Assembly (NCBI RefSeq): GCF_900114915.1
Contig: NZ_FOUS01000004.1
Location: 489,034-553,033 of the forward strand
Direction of reading: 5' to 3'
DNA length: 64,000 bases
Origin: Bradyrhizobium sp. Rc3b
GTDB taxonomy: Bacteria > Pseudomonadota > Alphaproteobacteria > Rhizobiales > Xanthobacteraceae
Shown here: positions 35,761-43,026 of the stretch, in pieces
Position numbering within the stretch: position 1 is the first letter of the stretch
Layout of the letters: each line of letters begins with the position of its first letter
Made by a program: the position numbers and the translations under genes
Notes under the pieces: generated by a model
The model's input: only the letters and a program-made list of their open reading frames with translations
Database searches by the model: none
What the model was told of the DNA's origin: nothing

Positions 35761-36633
35761 TTAGCGGAGCAGAATCGGCGACACGACGTTGACGGCATCC
35801 TTTGGCGTGATGCGGATGTCGAGGCCGAGCGACCAGCGGCCTGACAGCGGTGCCGACATTCTGACGCGCCACTGATCGTTACCGACGCGTTCGGCGTTTG
35901 CGGTGATCGGCGCCACGCCATGCTCGGGATTGCCGAGTGTGACCGCGACCGCATCGGCACTCAGCGGCAACTCGTTCGCATCTTCGAGCTGGATCGCGAT
36001 CTCGACCGGACCGGCGCGCCCGGGCGAGACCGTGACGTTGGCCATGGCTTTTTCTGCATGGAGATGCGTGAAGAAGCTCTCGTCCGCGTCGGATGTCGCG
36101 GCGGCAGGGACCGCCGCCTGCTCCGCGCGATGCGCAGGCTCTGCGGCCGCCGTGGTCGCCATGCTTTCGGGAGCCTGTGCGCCGATGGCCTGCACGTCCA
36201 GCGTCACTTTCACCGCGCCGGCGTGCTCGAACGACAGCGTCACGGGCATCTGGTCGCCGGCATGAAGCGGCACATCGAGACCGATGAACATCAGGTGTCC
36301 GCCGCCGGGCGCAAGCGTTACGATCTGTCCGGGAGCGATGACAAGTCCCCTGTCGAGCGCGCGCATGGTCATGACACCGTCGTTGACGGTCATCTCGTGG
36401 ATCTCTGTTCGAAGCGCATGCGCGGCCGATGCGGCCTGCAGTCGCTCCGGCGCGCGGCCCCGGTTCTCTATCGTCAGATAGCCGCCGGCGACCCTGGCTC
36501 CGCCGGGCGTCGCCCGGCTCCAGGCCCTGGTGATGACGAGGTCGCCGCTGGTCGTGTCGGCCGCGAAGGCCGGCACCCCGGCAAGGCATGTCAGGACGAC
36601 CGCGCCGGCGAATGCACGCTTGGATGAGATCAT
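35761..36633 (-). CDS. PCu(A)C-type periplasmic copper protein with a C-terminal CopC/YtkA-like domain
   Basis: A 290-residue secreted protein (signal ending GVPAFA). Residues about 25-140 form a PCu(A)C copper-chaperone domain with the metal motif visible as EIHEMTVNDGVMTMR and GGGHLMFIGLD (His, Met, His, Met). After an Ala-rich linker, residues 185-290 form a second beta-rich domain (ANVTVSPGRAGPVEIAIQL) resembling YtkA/CopC-like modules. It lies directly upstream of nirK on the same strand, so copper delivery to NirK is plausible. The ATG at 36633 has GAAGG 8 bases upstream. The fusion is unusual relative to single-domain chaperones. Confidence 0.82.
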   Translation of the reverse strand: MISSKRAFAGAVVLTCLAGVPAFAADTTSGDLVITRAWSRATPGGARVAGGYLTIENRGRAPERLQAASAAHALRTEIHEMTVNDGVMTMRALDRGLVIAPGQIVTLAPGGGHLMFIGLDVPLHAGDQMPVTLSFEHAGAVKVTLDVQAIGAQAPESMATTAAAEPAHRAEQAAVPAAATSDADESFFTHLHAEKAMANVTVSPGRAGPVEIAIQLEDANELPLSADAVAVTLGNPEHGVAPITANAERVGNDQWRVRMSAPLSGRWSLGLDIRITPKDAVNVVSPILLR

Positions 36634-36658
36634 GGTCGAGGCCTTCGCGAAGACGCCA

Positions 36659-36859
36659 CTAGACGAGAGATGTGGCAAGCCAGACCGTTGCCCAGATCAC
36701 CAGTGACAGCACGACGAAGATGGCGATGGCTGCGGCCAGAGCGCGCACGGTGCCGGCCGGGGCCGCTGCGAGCGGGGCCGGCCGGAAGTCGTCGAAACGC
36801 GGGATATGGCCGCGGACGTCGAGCAAGGAAAGAAGCAGTTCGAGTGCGAGAAGCCTCAT
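36659..36859 (-). CDS. Small single-span membrane protein in the nir cluster
   Basis: A 66-residue protein with a soluble N terminus (MRLLALELLLSLLDVRGHIP) and one hydrophobic helix at residues 45-65 (AIFVVLSLVIWATVWLATSL). No family recognised. The CGGAG ribosome site fits the ATG at 36859. It is the first gene after the 36923 FixK-type box and precedes the copper protein by 25 bases, so they are likely one FixK/NnrR-controlled operon that may reach nirK. Confidence 0.65.
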   Translation of the reverse strand: MRLLALELLLSLLDVRGHIPRFDDFRPAPLAAAPAGTVRALAAAIAIFVVLSLVIWATVWLATSLV

Positions 36860-36922
36860 GGGCAAACGCTCCGGATGGCGTGCGAATTGGCATGATCATG
36901 GCCCCGAAATGGCCGCTGCGCT

Positions 36923-36936
36923 TTGCGCGAGCGCAA
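36923..36936 (-). promoter_or_regulatory. FixK/NnrR-type box for the small membrane protein operon
   Basis: TTGCGCGAGCGCAA, matching TTG(A/C)-N6-(T/G)CAA. Centre about 70 bases upstream of the 36859 start. One of two boxes placed back to back in this divergent promoter. Confidence 0.75.
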
Positions 36937-36960
36937 TGTCTGCGGCACCCCCGGCCGACT

Positions 36961-36974
36961 TTGCGCAAGCGCAA
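36961..36974 (+). promoter_or_regulatory. FixK/NnrR-type box for hemN
   Basis: TTGCGCAAGCGCAA, matching TTG(A/C)-N6-(T/G)CAA. Centre about 95 bases upstream of hemN ATG. Its centre is 38 bases from the other box, so each could serve one direction. Confidence 0.75.
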
Positions 36975-37061
36975 GGTCACCCCCTCGGATCCGAGGTAGT
37001 GGGGTGTATTCCGTGATTTGCCGTGGTCTGCACACGGCGGAAATTTACGAATGGGTAAGAC

Positions 37062-38414
37062 ATGAGAGCTGATCTTGCGGCGAGCTACGGCGAAGAACGA
37101 TTGCCACGCTACACGAGCTATCCGACCGCGCCGCATTTTTCCACGGCGGTCGGATCGGACGCCTACGCCAGTTGGCTGGCGGAGCTGCCGGCGGGCGCCA
37201 GCGCGTCACTCTATCTCCACGTGCCGTTCTGCCGCGAGATGTGCTGGTATTGCGGCTGCCATACCCAGATCGTGCGCCGCGACGAACTGATCGCCGGCTA
37301 TCAGCGCACGCTGCGCAACGAGATCGAGCAGGTCGCCGAAACCATCGGTCGCCGCATCAAGGTGGAGCACATCCATTTCGGCGGCGGCACGCCGACGATC
37401 ATGCAGCCGGAAGCCTTCGCCGAATTGATGGCGACGATGCGCCAGAAGTTCTTCGTGCTGCCCTCGGCCGAGATCGCGGTCGAGATCGATCCCCGCACAT
37501 TGACCGCCGACATGGTCGATGCCATGCGGCTCTCCGGCGTCAACCGCGCGAGCCTTGGCGTGCAGAGCTTCGATCCCGTGGTGCAGCGGGCGATCAACCG
37601 CGTGCAAAGCTTCGAGCAGACGGCTTCCGTGGTCGACATGCTCCGGCGCGCCGGCATCGAGGGACTCAATTTCGACCTGATCTACGGGTTGCCGCACCAG
37701 ACCGTCGCGTCGTGTCTGGATACCGTCCGGCGCAGCCTCACGCTCGCGCCCGACCGCTTCTCCGTGTTCGGCTATGCTCATGTGCCAAGCTTCAAGAAGC
37801 ACCAGCAGATGATCAACGAGGCTGTGTTGCCGGACGGCCTCGCGCGCCACGACCAGGCCTGCGCGATCGCGAATGCACTGAAGGAGGCCGGTTACGTGCA
37901 GATCGGGCTCGATCATTTCGCGCGGCCCGGCGACTCCATGGCCGTGGCCTTTGAGGAACGGACGCTGCGGCGCAATTTTCAGGGCTACACCACTGACAAG
38001 AGCGAAGTCCTGCTCGGTTTCGGCGCCAGCGCGATTGGGCATTTGCCGCAGGGTTACGTCCAGAACGAGGTGCAGATCGGCGCCTATGCGCAGAGCATTG
38101 CCGCCGGCCGTCTCGCCACCGCCAAGGGCTATGGGCTCACCGACGACGACCGGCTGCGCGCCGACATCATCGAACGCATCATGTGCGAGTTCAGCGCCGA
38201 TCTCGACGACATCTGCGCGCGCCATGGCGCGGAGGCGGCGGCGATGCTGAACTCGGCGGCACGTCTGAAGCCACTGGTCTCCGACGGCATCGTGAGGTTG
38301 GACGGCAACCGCCTCGCAGTCGCAAAAGATTCCCGCTTCCTGGTCCGCAGCGTCGCGGCCGCGTTCGACGCGCATCTCAATCCGGCGAAGCAGCTGCACA
38401 GCCGGGCTGTGTAG
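37062..38414 (+). CDS. hemN: Oxygen-independent coproporphyrinogen III dehydrogenase
   Basis: A 450-residue radical SAM enzyme. The cluster motif is SLYLHVPFCREMCWYCGCH (Cys-x3-Cys-x2-Cys plus a fourth Cys), followed by the SAM motif HFGGGTPTIM. It converts coproporphyrinogen III to protoporphyrinogen IX without oxygen, needed for haem under denitrifying or symbiotic conditions. Length matches HemN rather than the shorter HemW. The start at 37062 begins directly upstream of the conserved YGEERLPRYTSYPTAPHF. Two TTG-N8-CAA boxes lie upstream. Confidence 0.96.
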   Translation: MRADLAASYGEERLPRYTSYPTAPHFSTAVGSDAYASWLAELPAGASASLYLHVPFCREMCWYCGCHTQIVRRDELIAGYQRTLRNEIEQVAETIGRRIKVEHIHFGGGTPTIMQPEAFAELMATMRQKFFVLPSAEIAVEIDPRTLTADMVDAMRLSGVNRASLGVQSFDPVVQRAINRVQSFEQTASVVDMLRRAGIEGLNFDLIYGLPHQTVASCLDTVRRSLTLAPDRFSVFGYAHVPSFKKHQQMINEAVLPDGLARHDQACAIANALKEAGYVQIGLDHFARPGDSMAVAFEERTLRRNFQGYTTDKSEVLLGFGASAIGHLPQGYVQNEVQIGAYAQSIAAGRLATAKGYGLTDDDRLRADIIERIMCEFSADLDDICARHGAEAAAMLNSAARLKPLVSDGIVRLDGNRLAVAKDSRFLVRSVAAAFDAHLNPAKQLHSRAV

Positions 38415-38417
38415 CTG

Positions 38418-38521
38418 GTCATTCCGGGCCGCGCGAAGCGCGAGCCCGGAATCCATTCCTCCATGTCATCCGCTGCACGATGGATTCCGGGCTCGCGCCA
38501 AAAGGCGCGCCCCGGAATGAC
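38418..38521. repeat. Intergenic palindromic repeat (GTCATTCCGGG type)
   Basis: Arms GTCATTCCGGG and CCCCGGAATGAC enclose inner AGCCCGGAATCCAT / ATGGATTCCGGGCT. A common Bradyrhizobium-type repeat from memory. It follows hemN and could end its transcript. Confidence 0.7.
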
Positions 38522-38542
38522 GGCGGAGGAACGGGCAACAGC

Positions 38543-38556
38543 TTGCGCTCCAACAA
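38543..38556 (+). promoter_or_regulatory. Possible FixK/NnrR-type box before the DUF1858 gene
   Basis: TTGCGCTCCAACAA fits TTG-N8-CAA and lies about 55 bases before the ATG. It deviates at one position of the second half, as the nirK box also does. Confidence 0.45.
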
Positions 38557-38604
38557 AGAAACTCAGGTCACCTCCGTTATCGTCGTGTCGGAACGGAGTT
38601 GCCC

Positions 38605-38802
38605 ATGTCTTTCGGATCCGACGATCTGGTCGATGACATCATGCGTACCGCGCCGCACACGATCCGCGTGTTTCTGGCCTTCAGGATGGCTTGTGTCGGT
38701 TGCCCTATCGCAACCTTCCACACGGTGGATGATGCCTGCCGCGAGCATGGCATCGACCGCGACAAATTCCTCGCCGCGTTGTGCGATTGCGTGCCGGCGT
38801 GA
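38605..38802 (+). CDS. DUF1858-type small redox-disulfide protein
   Basis: A 65-residue protein with the DUF1858 (hybrid-cluster-associated redox disulfide) pattern: a helical FGSDDLVDDIM start, FRMACVGCPIATFHTVDDAC with the CxxC pair, and a C-terminal LCDCVPA. These proteins occur near anaerobic and nitrogen-oxide genes. It lies between hemN and nnrR. A GGAG site 6 bases before the ATG supports the start. Confidence 0.78.
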   Translation: MSFGSDDLVDDIMRTAPHTIRVFLAFRMACVGCPIATFHTVDDACREHGIDRDKFLAALCDCVPA

Positions 38803-38881
38803 AGCAGTCTCGAATTCGCGCGGGCGCGCGCGGATTCCCGGGTGAGGGACGGCTTTCGCCGTAAGCGGAAGCGCCCCTCAC

Positions 38882-38917
38882 CCCTATCTCGATCCCTATC
38901 CTGGTCCCTATCTTGGG
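38882..38917. repeat. Three imperfect 12-base tandem repeats
   Basis: CCCTATCTCGAT, CCCTATCCTGGT and CCCTATCTTGGG in a row, between the DUF1858 gene and the end of nnrR. Confidence 0.7.
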
Positions 38918-38941
38918 CGGAGACGCCCCGGTGCGGCTGTG

Positions 38942-39652
38942 TCACGCCGCGCCGCTGTCGGCGCTCCGCTCTGCCAACACGACGATCCTGTGCGGATCGC
39001 GCAGGATGATGCGCTGACGGCCGCTCTCGACGAGGCCTTGGCTCTCCCAGCCGCTCAGGATGCGGCTGACGGTGTGCAGCGTGGTGCCGGTCATCTGCGC
39101 GATGTCCTGGCGGCTGATCGGGAAGTCGATCTCGATGCCGTGGTCGAGCTTCTTGCCGGACTGTTTGGCGAGACGCAGCAGCGCATGGGCGACGCGCTGC
39201 TCGACCTGCTGGGTCGACATTTCCAGGATGCGGGTGTGGCTCTCCTGGAGGCGCGCGCCGACGGTCTGGAGCGTGTTGGCGGCCAGCGAGGGAAATCGCT
39301 CGACCAGCCGCGGCCAGGCCGAGGTTGGCCATATCAGCACCACGCTGTCATCGACAGCGATCGCGGTCGCCGGATATTGCACGGCTCCGATCGCCATCGC
39401 GAGCCCGAACGTTTCGCCGGGCGCGACGTAGCGGACCACGATCTGCTCGCCGGTCGGCGTGGTCTTGGCCGCGCGGACATGGCCGTGCAGCAGCAGGAAG
39501 AAGGACTGCGCATCCGCCCCCTGCTCGAAAATGGCGCTGTTCTTGGGATAGCGCGCCGAACGGGCCTCACGCAGGATCTCATCCAGAGCTTCCGGCGTGA
39601 CCCCGGCAAACAGCGGCAAATGCGCAACCAGCGATGTGTCGACCTTGGCCAT
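38942..39652 (-). CDS. nnrR: Crp/Fnr-family nitrogen-oxide regulator
   Basis: A 236-residue transcription factor. The cyclic-nucleotide-like sensor (residues 1-120) lacks the Cys cluster of oxygen-sensing FNR, as is usual for NnrR. The DNA-binding domain reads DFPISRQDIAQMTGTTLHTVSRIL, the Crp/Fnr recognition helix. Its place between hemN and nnrS and the TTG-N8-CAA box at its own promoter support NnrR. A GGAGG site 4 bases upstream fits the start. Confidence 0.88.
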   Translation of the reverse strand: MAKVDTSLVAHLPLFAGVTPEALDEILREARSARYPKNSAIFEQGADAQSFFLLLHGHVRAAKTTPTGEQIVVRYVAPGETFGLAMAIGAVQYPATAIAVDDSVVLIWPTSAWPRLVERFPSLAANTLQTVGARLQESHTRILEMSTQQVEQRVAHALLRLAKQSGKKLDHGIEIDFPISRQDIAQMTGTTLHTVSRILSGWESQGLVESGRQRIILRDPHRIVVLAERSADSGAA

Positions 39653-39704
39653 TCTGCCTCCTTGGCATCAGGGAGTGTGATGGCACCTGCAATCGTCCGA
39701 TAGT

Positions 39705-39718
39705 TTGCGATAGCGCAA
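39705..39718. promoter_or_regulatory. FixK/NnrR-type box between nnrR and nnrS
   Basis: TTGCGATAGCGCAA, matching TTG(A/C)-N6-(T/G)CAA. It is 53 bases from the nnrR start and 65 bases from the nnrS start, so one box may serve both directions. Confidence 0.75.
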
Positions 39719-39782
39719 AACGGGACGGCTGAGTGGCAGTATTTTTCCAGACAACGGACTGAATTTTATTGGAGTTGACCCC

Positions 39783-40994
39783 ATGGCTGGCGCCCGATCC
39801 CGCAACTTTGAGGGCTGGCCGCTGTTTGCGAACAGTTTTCGGCCCTTTTTCCTGCTCGCCGCGATCCAGGCGGGGCTATCGATCCTGGCCTGGCTGCCGA
39901 TGTTCTACGGTGAATTGTCGGTGAGTTCCGCATTCGCGCCGCGCGACTGGCACGTCCACGAGATGCTTTATGGCTTCCTGCCGGCTGTCATCACCGGGTT
40001 CCTGTTCACGGCCATCCCGAACTGGACCGGGCGGCTGCCGATCCAGGGCACCTCGCTGGGGGCGTTAGTGATGGTCTGGCTTGCCGGGCGTATCGCGGTG
40101 ACGTTGTCGGCCGATACCGGCTGGGCGTTTGCGCTTCTCGTCGATGCCGCCTTCCTGGCGCTGGTCGTCGCCGCCGCGGCGCGCGAGATCATCGCAGGCG
40201 GCAATTGGCGCAACCTGCCCGTGGTGGCGCTGGTGTCCGTTCTGCTCGCCGGCAACGTCACTTTTCATCTCGAGGCGCACTACCAGGGCGCGGCCGATGT
40301 CAGCATCCGCGTCGGCATCGGAGTGGTCATGTTGCTGATCTCGCTGATCGGAGGCCGCATCATTCCGAGCTTCACCCGCAACTGGTTGGTCAAGTTCAAT
40401 CCCGGCCGCCTGCCGGTGCCGTTCGGACGCTTCGACGGCGCAGTGATCGGATGCAGCGCGCTCGCGCTCGTCTTCTGGATCGTGGCGCCGCTGAATGTCG
40501 TCACTGGTGTCCTGATGGCGCTGGTCGGCGGGCTGCATCTGGTGCGGCTTGCGCGCTGGGCCGGTGATCGCACGTTTGGCGAGCGACTGCTGGTGATCCT
40601 GCATATTGGCTACGTCTTCGTGCCGCTCGGCTTCATCCTGCACGCCGTCGCTGTTTTCGGAGCGCTGCCGCCAAGCGCCGGCATCCACGCCTGGATGGCG
40701 GGCGCGGCGGGAACCATGACGCTGGCGGTGATGACCCGCGCGAGCCTCGGCCATACCGGACAGGCGTTGACCGCTTCGCCGGCGACGCAGGCAATCTATG
40801 CTGCGATCATCATCGCGGCCCTGGCCCGGGTCGCCGCCGTGGTGTTGCCCGCACATAGCGATGTGTTGTTGCACATCGCCGCCTGCGGTTGGCTCGTCGC
40901 GTTCCTCGGATTTGCCGTCGCGTTCGGCCCGCTGCTCGCCGGCAGCCGGCGGCGTGCCCTCGCCACGATGGGCGTGCCTGCTCCGGCGCGCTGA
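39783..40994 (+). CDS. nnrS: NnrS family haem-copper membrane protein
   Basis: A 403-residue inner-membrane protein with about twelve hydrophobic segments. NnrS proteins bind haem and copper and protect against NO-derived iron-nitrosyl stress. Recognisable parts are FANSFRPFFLLAA at the start, DWHVHEMLYGF, GFLFTAIPNWTG and RIIPSFTRNWL. A GGAG site 8 bases before the ATG supports the start. It ends 2 bases before the convergent AraC gene. Confidence 0.92.
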   Translation: MAGARSRNFEGWPLFANSFRPFFLLAAIQAGLSILAWLPMFYGELSVSSAFAPRDWHVHEMLYGFLPAVITGFLFTAIPNWTGRLPIQGTSLGALVMVWLAGRIAVTLSADTGWAFALLVDAAFLALVVAAAAREIIAGGNWRNLPVVALVSVLLAGNVTFHLEAHYQGAADVSIRVGIGVVMLLISLIGGRIIPSFTRNWLVKFNPGRLPVPFGRFDGAVIGCSALALVFWIVAPLNVVTGVLMALVGGLHLVRLARWAGDRTFGERLLVILHIGYVFVPLGFILHAVAVFGALPPSAGIHAWMAGAAGTMTLAVMTRASLGHTGQALTASPATQAIYAAIIIAALARVAAVVLPAHSDVLLHIAACGWLVAFLGFAVAFGPLLAGSRRRALATMGVPAPAR

Positions 40995-40996
40995 AC

Positions 40997-42034
40997 TCAA
41001 GCTGCGGTTGCCGATGGCGCATCGGGCGGCGGCGTCGGAGGCCGAACGCCCTTGCGCCAGTCGGTTATGGTGCAGCCGAACCGGCCGCGGAACCAGCGCG
41101 CCATGGCGCTCTGCGCGGAGAAGCCGAGCTGCATCGCGATGTCAGCCAACGGCCGGCCGGGGTCCTCGATCAGCTGGATCACGAGATCGGCACGTTGCGC
41201 ATCCAGGATGGCCGAGAAGCTGGTGCCTGAGGCAGCGAGGTGGCGGTGGATGGTGCGGCGGGTGCAGGCAAGATGCTCGGCCACGCGCTCGACCGTACAG
41301 TCGCCGCCGGCGAGCAGGGTCCGTACGACCTCGTCGACCTTCCCCTCCCAGCTCGCGGGCCGCGTTTCGATCGCCTCGATCCGCTTGCGCAGATAGCTTG
41401 CGATCAGCGGATGCGCGCTCGGGATCCGGCGCTCCATGTCGCGCGCCGAGAGCAGGATCGCATCGTGCTCGGCGTTGAAGGTCACGCGGCAGCCGTAAAA
41501 TTCGCGGTAGCGCTTGCGATCGCGCGGCGGCGGGTAATGCAGCTGGACCTCCTGCGGCCGCCAGTCTTGGCCATGCAGCGATTGGATGATGCGGTGGATG
41601 CTGCCGAGCGCCATGTCGATCGCCTGGCGCGGCGCGCTCGGCCGCCTGCCGCGCAGGTGCAGTGTGACCGTCACGATCTGCCGGTCGCGCGCAACATCCA
41701 GCCGCATGCCGTCATGATGGATGTGGATGAAGCGCGAAAATGCGTCGATCGCCTCGCCGACAGTCGCCTGTTCGCGCACGATCAGGCCGACCGCACCGAA
41801 ATTGGTCAGGCCGCCACGCTCGGCGAGACGCAAGCCGAAATCTTCGGCGCCGGAGGCCTCCGCCGACAATTCGAGCAGACGGCGCAGGCCGGCGACGGCA
41901 ATGGGCGTATCGGGCTTGTCGAGGCAGGCCAGCGGCAGCCTGGCCTTGCGCATCATCTGTTTAGGATCGAGCCCAACCGACCGGGCGATCTCCGGGTAAT
42001 AGCTCAAGCCTGCGCTGCGAACGAGGTCGGTCAT
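40997..42034 (-). CDS. AraC family transcriptional regulator
   Basis: A 345-residue regulator with an N-terminal Arabinose_bd-like domain (from YPEIARSVGLDPKQMMRKA) and a C-terminal double HTH (VERVAEHLACTRRTIHRHL and LADIAMQLGFSAQSAMARWF). This is the type found near catabolic oxygenase or dehydrogenase genes. The ATG at 42034 is at the canonical MTDLVRSAGL start. No obvious target lies beside it; the divergent neighbour is the FixJ-like regulator. Confidence 0.85.
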   Translation of the reverse strand: MTDLVRSAGLSYYPEIARSVGLDPKQMMRKARLPLACLDKPDTPIAVAGLRRLLELSAEASGAEDFGLRLAERGGLTNFGAVGLIVREQATVGEAIDAFSRFIHIHHDGMRLDVARDRQIVTVTLHLRGRRPSAPRQAIDMALGSIHRIIQSLHGQDWRPQEVQLHYPPPRDRKRYREFYGCRVTFNAEHDAILLSARDMERRIPSAHPLIASYLRKRIEAIETRPASWEGKVDEVVRTLLAGGDCTVERVAEHLACTRRTIHRHLAASGTSFSAILDAQRADLVIQLIEDPGRPLADIAMQLGFSAQSAMARWFRGRFGCTITDWRKGVRPPTPPPDAPSATAA

Positions 42035-42240
42035 GCGAACCGTTCCTGCCAGCCATTCCCGCAGATGTCCCGAAATGTAAAATTTCTGTCTCGATCCGTC
42101 AAATCCAGGAACCGGCCGGAACATACATAGGGGAAACCGAAGCACTGGCGTGAATGCCGTGCTCACGACGACGCGGCAGGGCGATGCGGCCCGCTTTCCG
42201 TCTCGGACCCATTTGACCAAGACATTGCTGGATCGGGATT

Positions 42241-42846
42241 ATGCCGGGGAACATGCTTTCCAAGGGCGAGGTATTCGTCATCGACACCGACGCTGCCTCC
42301 CGCGAACAACTTTCGACCGCGCTCCAACAGAGCGCCTATGACGTGATCTGCTTCGCTGACGGTGCCTCACTCCTGTCCGAAGCAAAGGCACGCATGCCGG
42401 CCTGCGTGCTGATGGAGCTGCCGCCCGATCGCTCCGGCCTCGACATGCTCAGGCGGCTGCGCGAGGAAAATTGCATGGCGCCTGTGCTGGTGACCTCGGC
42501 GAATGGCAGCATCGCCATGGCGGTCGACGCCATCAAGAGCGGCGCGACCGACTTCATCGAAAAGCCTTTCCGCACCCACGACATCATCGGTCGGATCGAT
42601 GCCGCCATCGACGAATTCGCGCAGCCCGGCACGAGCCGGCAGCGCTGGCTGCCCGGCTGCGAGCCCTTGACCGAGCGTGAGGGCGACGTGCTCGAGCACC
42701 TCGCGGCCGGCCTGACCAACAAGGAGATCGCCCGGCGCATGCATCTGAGCGCACGGACCGTCGAAGGCTATCGCGCCGGCGTCCTGAAGAAGGCCGGGGC
42801 CAAGAACGTGACCGATCTGCTCCGCCGCATCTTCGGCCAGGGGTAG
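42241..42846 (+). CDS. FixJ/NarL-type response regulator with non-canonical receiver
   Basis: A 201-residue regulator with a receiver domain (residues 10-122) and a LuxR HTH (LTEREGDVLEHLAAGLTNKE). The usual phospho-acceptor Asp is replaced: the beta3 end reads ACVLMELPPDRSGLDML, with Glu59 where Asp is expected and one residue fewer in the following loop. The acidic pocket is D15-T-D17, the Thr/Ser (T85) and Lys108 (EKPF) are kept. Phosphorylation is therefore unlikely, or Glu mimics it. No sensor kinase is next to it. The start at 42241 has weak support; 42253 is possible. Confidence 0.82.
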   Translation: MPGNMLSKGEVFVIDTDAASREQLSTALQQSAYDVICFADGASLLSEAKARMPACVLMELPPDRSGLDMLRRLREENCMAPVLVTSANGSIAMAVDAIKSGATDFIEKPFRTHDIIGRIDAAIDEFAQPGTSRQRWLPGCEPLTEREGDVLEHLAAGLTNKEIARRMHLSARTVEGYRAGVLKKAGAKNVTDLLRRIFGQG

Positions 42847-43026
42847 CCCACCCAGGCCTGAGGCCTGCCGCGGGCGATACGTTCCGCAGCCTTGGTGCCG
42901 CCGCGGCGGCGCCCCACGGAAACCCCAATCGAACCAGTTCCTTCCCTGCCGCGTCCAACCATGTTGGCGAGGCATTTGATCGCGCGCGTCCGGCTGGCGG
43001 CGCGGCGATACGGCAGGAGGGACTTC

